A stretch of DNA of 5,317 bases from positions 1 to 5,317 of the forward strand of contig DAOSWM010000123.1 in assembly GCA_035380045.1 (NCBI GenBank), written 5' to 3'. Both the position numbers and the translations under genes were made by a program. The stretch comes from DAOSWM01 sp035380045 (GTDB lineage: Bacteria > Bacteroidota > Bacteroidia > Bacteroidales > Tenuifilaceae). Positions 1-5,133 of this stretch are shown here, in pieces (within the stretch, counting starts at the first letter, position 1; each line of letters begins with the position of its first letter). Below the pieces are notes generated by a model. That model made no database searches, was not told where the DNA came from, and saw only the letters and a list, made by a program, of their open reading frames with translations.

Positions 1-710
1 TGGTTCATGAATTTGGGATTACCGATCCTGTGGGGAAAGCGTTCCGTTTGCCATCGGCCGAGGAAGAAGCCGACGATATTAAGCTGGAGGTTATTGGAGT
101 TTGCAACGATTTTCATTGCGCTTCGCTTCACGAACCGGTTAAACCTGTTATCATTTGGAAGGATGAAAGCCAGCGTAGGTACGTTACGGTTAAAGTTTCG
201 GGAGCAAATCCGCAGGCAACAATCGAACGAATTTCAGAGAAGTGGAGTCAGGTTTTCCCCGATTATCCGTTCGAGTATTTTTTCTTGAAAGAAAATTATG
301 GCTCTCAGTACAAGGCTGATGTTAACTCCAATCGGGTATTTATTCTTTTTACTCTGCTTGCGCTTTCCATTGCTTGTCTGGGAATATTCGGGTTAACAGC
401 CTACACAACCCAGAAACGTACCAAGGAGATTGGTATTCGAAAGGTTCTTGGAGCCAACGAGCAGAATATTATGGGTTTAATATCAAAAGATTTTATAATT
501 CTAATTGCAGTTTCTGCCATAATTTCAATTCCGGCGTCGCTCTACTTTATCGATAAGTGGCTACAGAATTTTTCGTATCGAATTGGGATTAGCTGGGCAG
601 TTTTTGTTGTTGCTCCCATTGTTGCTTCGCTTGTTGCTCTGCTAACAATAAATATTAAAGCGTACTTTGCTGCAAGAAAAAATCCTGTGGATGCTATGCG
701 GTACGAGTAG
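1..710 (+). CDS. ABC transporter permease, FtsX/MacB type (3' part only)
   Basis: This is the C-terminal part of a permease subunit of an ABC transporter of the MacB/FtsX class. The reading frame is open from base 3, so the gene starts outside the window; a GTG at 30 is internal, not a start. About 235 residues are visible. The first part (VIGVCNDFHCASLHEP, roughly residues 28-43 of the fragment) is typical of the end of the extracytoplasmic MacB-like core domain. The FtsX domain follows, with three hydrophobic segments encoded near 335-410, 476-550 and 580-660, and the cytoplasmic coupling motif TKEIGIRKVLGA between the first two. The protein ends in NPVDAMRYE, a tail I associate with Bacteroidota permeases of this class. 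Such proteins usually work with a separate ATPase in export or membrane-stress functions; the substrate cannot be told from this fragment. It converges on the next gene with a 43-bp gap that holds no obvious terminator. Confidence 0.93.
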   Translation, partial: VHEFGITDPVGKAFRLPSAEEEADDIKLEVIGVCNDFHCASLHEPVKPVIIWKDESQRRYVTVKVSGANPQATIERISEKWSQVFPDYPFEYFFLKENYGSQYKADVNSNRVFILFTLLALSIACLGIFGLTAYTTQKRTKEIGIRKVLGANEQNIMGLISKDFIILIAVSAIISIPASLYFIDKWLQNFSYRIGISWAVFVVAPIVASLVALLTINIKAYFAARKNPVDAMRYE

Positions 711-753
711 CTTCGCAACAACGTAATTTGGAAACTACGCCACGCTGATAAAT

Positions 754-1155
754 TTAGATATGCCTCGTTTTGAAGAAAGCATCGTATAATTCCGATGAAT
801 CGCCGTACGTTTTGTATTCCTTCTCCGAAATTTGGTACGTACACTCTTCGCCCTCAATTCCCGAGAAAATAATTTCATGTTTCTCAGAATACTTATCAAC
901 CATAATTAGCTTAACAAGGTTCTCGTTTACGTCGGGAATAGCTAAGCTGTTATGGCAAAGCGGGCAGAAGAAGTTCACTTTTTCGCCCTTTTCAACCTGA
1001 AACTCGGGGTGAAATATGCTGGTGTAGTTTCCTAGTTCGGGGCTCAACAGGATAAGCCACAGCCGCTTATCGCTTTTGGTTGAGGCGGCAAGTATTATGT
1101 TGTCGCCAACCAGAAGGTGCCCGGAGCATTTGGGGCATATAAAATCGGTTTTCAT
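754..1155 (-). CDS. Small conserved-type protein with two CxxC zinc knuckles
   Basis: This is a 133-residue protein of unknown function. Two cysteine pairs are visible, CPKC at residues 7-10 and CPLC at 64-67 (followed by H68), spaced so that they could jointly bind one zinc ion as a split zinc ribbon. Between them lies a mixed strand-rich segment containing SPELGNY. The C-terminal half is acidic and has no membrane segment or signal peptide, so the protein should be cytoplasmic. I recall similar proteins of this size in Bacteroidales genomes but cannot name a characterised family. The ATG at 1153-1155 is preceded by an A-rich leader with no Shine-Dalgarno sequence, normal for the phylum. The gene lies downstream of the sigma factor on the same strand, but a strong terminator separates them, so it is probably a separate transcription unit. 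I found no convincing -7 element in front of it. Confidence 0.82.
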   Translation of the reverse strand: MKTDFICPKCSGHLLVGDNIILAASTKSDKRLWLILLSPELGNYTSIFHPEFQVEKGEKVNFFCPLCHNSLAIPDVNENLVKLIMVDKYSEKHEIIFSGIEGEECTYQISEKEYKTYGDSSELYDAFFKTRHI

Positions 1156-1293
1156 GGCACTTATGTTTTGGTTAGCGTTTATAAGTTACAATTAAATAGC
1201 TAAAAAGTAAAGGGAAAACCAGCTCTTTCTTGTCTTTTTTTATAAAATACCAAGTGATAATTACTTTGTAATTGTTTGTATGTTAGCAAGAAG

Positions 1294-1318
1294 TAAAAAG
1301 CCGGCTTGTGAGCCGGCT
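1294..1318 (-). terminator. Intrinsic terminator of the ECF sigma gene
   Basis: Two copies of the self-complementary octamer AGCCGGCT (1299-1306 and 1311-1318) surround a 4-nt loop and form a GC-rich 8-bp stem. Read on the minus strand, the stem is followed at once by a run of five T (bases 1295-1299 as A on the plus strand). It begins 26 nt after the sigma factor stop codon, the expected place and orientation for a Rho-independent terminator. On the plus strand there is no T run, so it is one-directional. Confidence 0.9.
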
Positions 1319-1344
1319 CGTTAATAATCTATATTAAAAAATCA

Positions 1345-1842
1345 TTACTGGTAATCGGGTAGGGCATTCATTAGCTTCTGGCGTGAGAAGAAGATACGGC
1401 TTTTTACAGTTCCAATTTTTAGGTTTAGCTTCTCTGCAATTTCCTTGTACTTGTAGCCTGAAGTGTGCATTTCGAAAGGAATCCGAAAGTCGTCCTCCAG
1501 CTCATTAACCTTACGGCTAATTTCGTTGTGTGAGTAGTTCGACTCAGGGCCCTCCTCGTAGGCACGCCCGTTAATTAGGAACTGGTTGTCGCTCGAATCG
1601 AATGTGGTGCGCTGTTTTACCGCCTTGCGGTAGTTGTTTATGAACGTATTCTTCATTATGGTGAAGGTCCATGCTTTTATGTTCGTGTTGTCCTCAAACT
1701 TGTCCCGGTAGGTTAACGCCTTCAGGTAAGTTTCCTGTAGCAAGTCGCGTGCATCTTCGGGGTTAGCAGTTAAACTGTAAGCAAACCTCTCAAGGTTGGG
1801 CTCAAGATCTACTAGCGCGGTGGTGAATTCTGCAGTTGTCAT
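1345..1842 (-). CDS. RNA polymerase ECF-type sigma factor (sigma-70 family)
   Basis: This 165-residue protein has the two-domain layout of extracytoplasmic-function sigma factors, which direct RNA polymerase to a specific promoter set. Region 2 spans about residues 12-76. It includes the core-binding stretch DARDLLQETYLKAL (30-43) and the -10 recognition stretch NIKAWTFTIMKNTFINNYRKA-like segment (54-74). A linker of about 30 residues follows. Region 4 covers about 108-160, with the helix-turn-helix YKEIAEKLNLKIGTVKSRIFFSR at roughly 132-154 for -35 recognition. Length and domains are complete, and the ATG at 1840-1842 puts region 2 at the usual distance from the N-terminus. No anti-sigma factor gene adjoins it: the downstream gene is a soluble zinc-knuckle protein beyond a terminator, and no other gene of its transcription unit is visible. 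I cannot assign it to a numbered ECF group or name its regulon. Confidence 0.95.
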   Translation of the reverse strand: MTTAEFTTALVDLEPNLERFAYSLTANPEDARDLLQETYLKALTYRDKFEDNTNIKAWTFTIMKNTFINNYRKAVKQRTTFDSSDNQFLINGRAYEEGPESNYSHNEISRKVNELEDDFRIPFEMHTSGYKYKEIAEKLNLKIGTVKSRIFFSRQKLMNALPDYQ

Positions 1843-1904
1843 AGCTTATTTGGTTTAAGTTTTTATTTTGATTTATTCTTATTTAGACTAATTAAATGTT
1901 TATG

Positions 1905-1912
1905 CAAATATA
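1905..1912 (-). promoter_or_regulatory. Promoter -7 element for the ECF sigma gene
   Basis: Read on the minus strand this is TATATTTG, an exact match to the Bacteroidota -7 consensus TAnnTTTG. It lies 63 nt upstream of the sigma factor ATG, giving a predicted leader of roughly 55 nt. A -33 TTG at the best spacing is not obvious; the nearest TTG is only 13 nt upstream. The call therefore rests on the -7 box and its position. Confidence 0.6.
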
Positions 1913-1950
1913 CGTCAAAATTGAACAATTGATACTCCTGGTGTTCTTCA

Positions 1951-1975
1951 AGAGCCCTTATTCTAAGGGCATTCT
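1951..1975. repeat. Dyad upstream of the ECF sigma promoter
   Basis: GCCCTTA (1954-1960) and TAAGGGC (1964-1970) form a perfect 7-bp inverted repeat around a 3-nt centre, with an outer AGA/TCT pairing across a 2-nt bulge. Neither side is followed by a T run, so it does not look like a terminator. Its centre is about 53 bp upstream of the sigma gene -7 box, where an activator or repressor could bind. That role is inference from position and symmetry only. Confidence 0.4.
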
Positions 1976-2248
1976 AAATAATTATGTTGCAAGAAACTTG
2001 TGAATACAGTAGCTCTGCGGGGTGATTATAAATAAGGTCTAAATAGTGATTTTTTGGGTGAGGTTTGGTATCGTCTATGTATGTGAGCTTATTATAAAGT
2101 TGTAAAAATCAATATAACAGCGACATATATGCTTTTTTGTGTTTTGCAAGTATGTATTTGCCCTTGAGTGTTGAAACCATTAGTTCCGTTTTTTGGAAGC
2201 GGAGTTGAATTATTGTTTTTTTTGATTCAGCAAACCATTTTTTTTATC
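1975..2248. other. Non-coding AT-rich stretch with no recognised feature
   Basis: I see no convincing ORF, tRNA, repeat or terminator here on either strand. The sequence is AT-rich with short T runs (for example near 2132-2137 and 2212-2220). It separates the sigma factor promoter region from the promoter-like box of the MATE leader, and may hold upstream control sites for either gene, but none can be named from the sequence. Confidence 0.5.
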
Positions 2249-2256
2249 TATATTTG
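2249..2256 (+). promoter_or_regulatory. Promoter -7 element for the MATE leader transcript
   Basis: TATATTTG matches the Bacteroidota -7 consensus TAnnTTTG exactly. A TTTG that could serve as the -33 element sits at 2221-2224, leaving 24 nt between them, slightly longer than the usual spacing. Transcription would start near 2263, giving a leader of about 225 nt before the 40-codon ORF and about 335 nt before the MATE gene. No other box of this quality was seen between here and the MATE gene. Confidence 0.55.
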
Positions 2257-2272
2257 CAAAAAACTACTTAAT

Positions 2273-2347
2273 ATGAAGCCAATAACCCGGGTACGATTTA
2301 GCGTGGCGCTTGCCATTCGTAACCTAATCACTATTTCCCTTTCGTAG
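2273..2347 (+). CDS. Possible 24-residue leader peptide upstream of the MATE gene
   Basis: An ATG about 10 nt after the predicted transcription start opens a 24-codon frame ending in TAG at 2345-2347. The peptide begins MKPITRVRF and continues with a hydrophobic, Ile/Leu/Val-rich part. No Shine-Dalgarno sequence is present, but the upstream bases are A-rich as usual in this phylum. The frame lies wholly within the folded RNA element: codons 2-6 supply the 5' arm of its closing stem, and the stop codon's last base begins the 3' arm. Translation would therefore open the structure. There is no run of a single amino acid as in classical biosynthetic attenuators. The ORF is short enough to arise by chance, and it may simply be part of an RNA element that is not translated. 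Confidence 0.35.
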   Translation: MKPITRVRFSVALAIRNLITISLS

Positions 2348-2357
2348 GGTATTGGCT
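2276..2357 (+). ncRNA. Structured 5' leader element (riboswitch- or attenuator-like) before the MATE gene
   Basis: Three nested pairings can be drawn by eye. The closing stem pairs 2277-2288 (AGCCAATAACCC) with 2347-2357 (GGGTATTGGCT): 11 bp with one bulged A at 2285. Inside it, GGTACGA (2290-2296) pairs with TCGTAACC (2317-2324) with one bulged A at 2321, capped by TGGC/GCCA (2304-2307 with 2312-2315) around a 4-nt loop. Bases 2325-2346 are left as a single-stranded joining segment. The element begins right after a promoter-like box and precedes an efflux gene, as expected for a cis-acting RNA regulator. I could not match it to a riboswitch class I know. Covariation in relatives would decide whether the fold is real. 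Confidence 0.45.
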
Positions 2358-2386
2358 CTTCCACAGTTTGCTTATTTTTAAAAATT

Positions 2387-2402
2387 AAAGGCTTTTGCCT
2401 TT
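2387..2402 (+). repeat. Small hairpin in the MATE leader
   Basis: AAAGGC (2387-2392) and GCCTTT (2397-2402) form a 6-bp stem with a TTTT loop. It is not followed by a T run, so it is a poor terminator, but it lies between the folded leader element and the second hairpin cluster and may be part of the same regulatory leader. Confidence 0.3.
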
Positions 2403-2427
2403 GTAATCAATTTATTTTCTTGCAAGT

Positions 2428-2455
2428 AAAGTACGCCTATGCGTACTCGTACTTT
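2428..2455 (+). promoter_or_regulatory. Mutually exclusive hairpins ahead of the small ORF
   Basis: Two stems share the bases 2430-2435. One pairs AGTACGC (2430-2436) with GCGTACT (2441-2447) around a 4-nt loop. The other pairs AAAGTACG (2428-2435) with CGTACTTT (2448-2455) around a 12-nt loop and runs into a short T tract ending at 2456. The second form resembles a weak terminator and the first would exclude it. The pair lies 18 nt before the AGGAG of the 40-codon ORF. A switching role is inference. Confidence 0.35.
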
Positions 2456-2473
2456 TAACCTTAACAATTTAAT

Positions 2474-2478
2474 AGGAG
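2474..2478 (+). promoter_or_regulatory. Strong Shine-Dalgarno sequence for the 40-codon ORF
   Basis: AGGAG sits 8 nt before the ATG at 2487, with an A-rich spacer. It is worth noting because no other complete gene in this window has a Shine-Dalgarno sequence, consistent with the weak use of this signal in Bacteroidota. It supports translation starting at 2487 rather than directly at the MATE gene. Confidence 0.55.
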
Positions 2479-2486
2479 AAAAAACC

Positions 2487-2609
2487 ATGAAACTTACATC
2501 ATTTGCAGAGCGTGTGGTTTATGAATTTGCCACAGCAACAATTTCCAAAAAAATTCAGCAAAAAATTACGTACATTAAACAACGAAAACGACATAATAAT
2601 GAAACATAA
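2487..2609 (+). CDS. Possible 40-residue small protein or leader peptide overlapping the MATE start
   Basis: This frame starts at an ATG with AGGAG 8 nt upstream and encodes 40 residues beginning MKLTSFAERVVYEFA. The N-terminal half could form an amphipathic helix, and the C-terminal half (from about residue 21) is rich in Lys, Arg and Gln. There is no signal peptide, cysteine motif or family I recognise. Its stop codon (2607-2609) lies 11 nt inside the MATE gene, so a ribosome finishing it would be in place to restart at the MATE ATG at 2599, an arrangement typical of translational coupling. It could be a genuine small protein, a leader peptide whose translation controls the pump, or a chance ORF; position and ribosome binding site favour one of the first two. 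Confidence 0.5.
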   Translation: MKLTSFAERVVYEFATATISKKIQQKITYIKQRKRHNNET

Positions 2610-4017
2610 ATACATTCAGTATAGAAGAAGGTTTTTGAATTTATTATCGGATATTACCGATGCAATTAAAGGTGTTGAAACCGATTATACGAGCATAAGG
2701 CTCAGCAAAGCCCTGGTACTGCTTGCAATACCCATGGTTCTTGAAATGTTCATGGAGTCGGTGTTTATCCTTTTCGACATATACTTCGTTTCAAAGTTGG
2801 GAGCCGAGGCGGTTTCGGTGGTTGGCCTCACCGAGTCGATGCTAACAATTATTTATGCCTTTGGCATTGGATTCTCCATTTCTGCAACCGCAATTGTGTC
2901 GCGCAGGGTGGGGGAAAAGCAACCTAAAATGGCCAGTCACGCTGCCTTTCAGGCAATTCTGGTTACCATTTCAGTTTCAATCCTTGTAACGTTAGCTGGA
3001 TTATTTTTCAGCAGCGACCTGCTGAGGTTAATGGGGGCCTCAAACGATTCTATCGTTTTGTACTCAGGTTATACAAAATGGATGCTTGCCGGGAACGCAA
3101 CCATAATGCTGCTTTTTGTTTTAAACGGTATCTTTCGTGGAGCTGGCGACGCTGCCATTGCCATGCGCGTGCTTTGGTTTGCCAATATCATTAACATTGT
3201 CCTCGACCCGATGCTAATTTTCGGTATTGGACCGTTCCCCCAGCTTGGTGTTGAGGGGGCTGCCATTGCAACTAATATTGGCAGGGGAAGCGCAGTTATT
3301 TACCAACTCTATATTTGTTTCTTTGGAAAGAGCAGAATCAGAATTGCCCTGGCCGACCTAAAGCCCGATTTTTCTCAAATTGCATCATTTTTGAAGCTTT
3401 CGTACTCGGGAATTTCACAAATGCTTATTGCTACAACCAGCTGGATTGGTTTGGTGCGAATTATTTCGATGTTCGGAAGTATTTCGGTTGCAGGCTATAC
3501 GGTTGGTATTCGGATTATGATTTTCGCCATGCTCCCTGCATCGGGAATTAGCAATGCTGCGGCAACGCTGGTGGGGCAGAATTTAGGCGCGAAAAAGCCA
3601 GCACAAGCTGAACGTTCCGCTTGGTTGTCGGGTTGGGTAAATGCATTTTTAATGGGACTAGTTGGGATTTTCCTTGTAGCCTGGCCAGAAGCAGCCCTAC
3701 GCGTAATAACTCATGATTCGAGTATTATTGAAAAGGGGGCAGAGTGCCTTCGAATCTTGAGTTTTGGGTTTATTGCTTACGGGTTGGGAATGGTTGTGGT
3801 TAACTCGCTGAACGGTGCTGGCGATACTTTTACCCCGATGATTATAAACCTTTTCTGTTTCTGGATTCTGGAAATTCCCCTCGCGTACATTCTTGCAATA
3901 AACCTTAGCATGGGCGAACGGGGTGTTTACTACGCCATTGTTACTGCAGAAACCTTGATGACGATTACGGCAATTCTGGCTTTTAGAAGGGGAAAATGGA
4001 AAATTCAGAAAGTATAA
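2599..4017 (+). CDS. MATE-family multidrug/organic cation efflux transporter
   Basis: This is an inner-membrane antiporter of the MATE (multi antimicrobial extrusion, NorM/DinF-like) family, which exports drugs or other compounds in exchange for Na+ or H+. From the ATG at 2599 it has 472 residues, close to the family's usual 440-460 plus an N-terminal extension of about 30. Around twelve hydrophobic segments fill the protein. Family signatures include VLEMFMESVFILFDIYFVSKLG in the first helix (about 47-68, with Asp60), RGAGDA (about 190-195) and its equivalent in the second half NGAGDT (about 415-420), and LDPMLIFGIG followed by LGVEGAAIAT (about 212-235). The paired GAGD motifs show the two-fold repeat of the fold. 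The frame is open further upstream, with an in-frame ATG at 2521, but 2599 gives the usual N-terminus and the overlap with the 40-codon ORF. Substrate cannot be deduced. Confidence 0.95.
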   Translation: MKHKYIQYRRRFLNLLSDITDAIKGVETDYTSIRLSKALVLLAIPMVLEMFMESVFILFDIYFVSKLGAEAVSVVGLTESMLTIIYAFGIGFSISATAIVSRRVGEKQPKMASHAAFQAILVTISVSILVTLAGLFFSSDLLRLMGASNDSIVLYSGYTKWMLAGNATIMLLFVLNGIFRGAGDAAIAMRVLWFANIINIVLDPMLIFGIGPFPQLGVEGAAIATNIGRGSAVIYQLYICFFGKSRIRIALADLKPDFSQIASFLKLSYSGISQMLIATTSWIGLVRIISMFGSISVAGYTVGIRIMIFAMLPASGISNAAATLVGQNLGAKKPAQAERSAWLSGWVNAFLMGLVGIFLVAWPEAALRVITHDSSIIEKGAECLRILSFGFIAYGLGMVVVNSLNGAGDTFTPMIINLFCFWILEIPLAYILAINLSMGERGVYYAIVTAETLMTITAILAFRRGKWKIQKV

Positions 4018-4075
4018 ACTTTCAAGTATTGTGAAAAAGAGGCTGTCTCAAAAGTCTAATGTAAAGGGATAAGTT

Positions 4076-4119
4076 TGAAAATCAGGTTTACCCCTACCCT
4101 AAAGGGAACCTGATTTTCA
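4076..4119. repeat. Perfect 12-bp hairpin inside the MITE-like element
   Basis: GAAAATCAGGTT (4077-4088) pairs perfectly with AACCTGATTTTC (4107-4118), and T4076/A4119 extends the stem by one pair. The 18-nt loop holds a further CCCT/AGGG pairing (4097-4100 with 4103-4106). It lies about 60 nt after the MATE stop codon and could end transcription from that side, although the T tract is interrupted (TTTTC). Confidence 0.6.
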
Positions 4120-4120
4120 G

Positions 4121-4154
4121 CACTTTCCCTTCAGGGATAAAGGGTGAAAAAGTG
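4121..4154. repeat. Second imperfect hairpin inside the MITE-like element
   Basis: CACTTT (4121-4126) pairs with AAAGTG (4149-4154), and CCCTT (4127-4131) pairs with AAGGG (4140-4144), leaving TGAA (4145-4148) as a bulge. It follows directly on the perfect hairpin, so the middle of the element is almost fully palindromic. Confidence 0.5.
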
Positions 4155-4194
4155 ATGAAAATCAGATAAAAAGATTTTTGAGACACCCACTTTT

Positions 4195-5028
4195 TTATAC
4201 AAGGTGAGCCTGTGTTAGTAGCTCGTTCATTTCCTTTTGTAGCAGCATTGCCGCTGCCCGGGCAGCTCCGGCAAAACGTATAGTGTTGTCGGCATAAATA
4301 ATTCCGCGCGATGAATTTACCAGCAAGCCACACCTGTGGTTCATCCCATTTTTTGCAACCTGTTCCAGGTTGCCTCCCTGCTCACCAACTCCCGGAACAA
4401 GGAAAAAGTGCTCTGGAGCAATTTCGCGTATTCGCGAAATCATGTCGGCACGGGTAGCGCCAACAACGTACATGGTGTTATTCTCGTTTCCCCAGTTCAT
4501 CGATTTTTGTACAACTTCCTCGTATAGTTTTTTCCCAGTTGCAGGATTTTCAAACATCTGAAAATCGGCGAAGCTACTGTTTGATGTTAAGCCCAGAATT
4601 ATCGACCACTTGTTCTCAAAGCTGAGAAAGGGTTCAATGGAATCCTGCCCCATGTATGGGGAAAGGGTTACGGCATCAAAGTTCAGCGTTTGGAAGAATG
4701 TTTTGGCGTACATTCGGGCTGTGTTGGCTATGTCGCCACGTTTCACATCGGCTATGGTGAATATTTGCGGGTGATTTGTTCGAATGTACTTTATGGTTTT
4801 TTGTAGGCTGTTCCAGCCTGATGCTCCGTGTAACTCGTAAAAGGCCGAGTTTATTTTATATGCAACAGCGTAGGGTGCAGTTGAGTCGATAATGGCCTTA
4901 TTGAACTCGAAAAGCGGATCGGATTTGGAGAGTAGTATCTCAGGAATTTTATTCAAATCGCTGTCGAGCCCAACGCATAAAAAGCTTCGTTTCGCTTTTA
5001 TTTGCTCAAAAAGTTGCTGTGCATCCAT
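4195..5028 (-). CDS. pyrF: Orotidine-5'-phosphate decarboxylase
   Basis: This enzyme converts orotidine 5'-monophosphate to UMP, the last step of de novo pyrimidine synthesis, in the cytoplasm. The protein has 277 residues, the length of the longer (type 2) bacterial group. Visible signatures are the first-strand LCVGLDSDL (17-25), the catalytic DxKxxD motif in ADVKRGDIANT (Asp94, Lys96, Asp99), the phosphate-binding segment VPGVGEQGG (211-219) and NSSRGI (238-243). All key residues are intact. The ATG at 5026-5028 is preceded by a run of seven A and eight T rather than a Shine-Dalgarno sequence. prfA lies upstream on the same strand with a 165-bp gap, a neighbourhood I recall from other Bacteroidales. 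The gap is long enough to hold a separate promoter. The stop codon overlaps the outer edge of the MITE-like element. Confidence 0.97.
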   Translation of the reverse strand: MDAQQLFEQIKAKRSFLCVGLDSDLNKIPEILLSKSDPLFEFNKAIIDSTAPYAVAYKINSAFYELHGASGWNSLQKTIKYIRTNHPQIFTIADVKRGDIANTARMYAKTFFQTLNFDAVTLSPYMGQDSIEPFLSFENKWSIILGLTSNSSFADFQMFENPATGKKLYEEVVQKSMNWGNENNTMYVVGATRADMISRIREIAPEHFFLVPGVGEQGGNLEQVAKNGMNHRCGLLVNSSRGIIYADNTIRFAGAARAAAMLLQKEMNELLTQAHLV

Positions 5029-5118
5029 AAAAAAATTTTTTTTGAAAATATTTAACGGTAAAGAACAGAATCAGTTATAGCACAATTCCTCCATTTTTTC
5101 ACTTCGGTCTTCCGTCGT

Positions 5119-5127
5119 CAAACTTTA
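5119..5127 (-). promoter_or_regulatory. Weak candidate -7 element for pyrF
   Basis: On the minus strand this reads TAAAGTTTG, which is TAnnTTTG with one extra base between TA and TTTG. It lies about 90 nt upstream of the pyrF start. A TTG placed 19 nt further upstream is supplied by the tetranucleotide repeat. The extra base makes this a low-confidence call; pyrF may instead be read through from prfA. Confidence 0.2.
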
Positions 5128-5133
5128 GGCTCA

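Larger units (their letters stand above)
4034..4195. mobile_element. MITE-like element with imperfect terminal inverted repeats
   Basis: A 24-nt inverted repeat bounds this 162-bp stretch, with three mismatches: 4034-4057 against the reverse complement of 4172-4195. Its core is GGCTGTCTCAAAAGTCT on the left (4041-4057) and GGGTGTCTCAAAAATCT on the right (4172-4188, read in reverse). Ends of the form GG-TGTCTCAAAA recall insertion-sequence termini, from memory and not checked. There is no coding capacity, and the interior folds into two hairpins, as in miniature inverted-repeat elements. I found no target-site duplication next to either candidate boundary, so the exact ends are uncertain. The right repeat reaches the first base of the pyrF stop codon on the plus strand. 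The element fills nearly the whole gap between the convergent MATE and pyrF genes and may also act as a bidirectional terminator. Confidence 0.55.

Noticed and set aside
770..1000. Plus-strand ORF of 76 codons opposite the zinc-knuckle gene
   Set aside because: It is a shadow of the minus-strand gene. Its composition (Ser/Phe-rich) is that of an antisense frame and the minus-strand product has meaningful cysteine motifs.
1259..1273. AATTAC-TTT-GTAATT inverted repeat just beyond the sigma factor terminator
   Set aside because: A 6-bp AT-only-flanked dyad in AT-rich intergenic DNA is likely by chance, and it has no T run or promoter box that would give it a role.
2191..2208. TTCC-TTTTTT-GGAA hairpin-like sequence upstream of the MATE leader
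   Set aside because: The 4-bp stem is too weak and no transcript is known to end there.
2503..2598. Upstream extension of the MATE reading frame (TTG at 2503 or ATG at 2521)
   Set aside because: The added residues are unlike a MATE N-terminus and overlap the 40-codon ORF, which has the better ribosome binding site. The ATG at 2599 gives a normal protein length.
4094..4333. Minus-strand 79-codon ORF across the MITE-like element and the end of pyrF
   Set aside because: It overlaps the conserved 3' end of pyrF in another frame and runs into a palindromic non-coding element, with no recognisable product.
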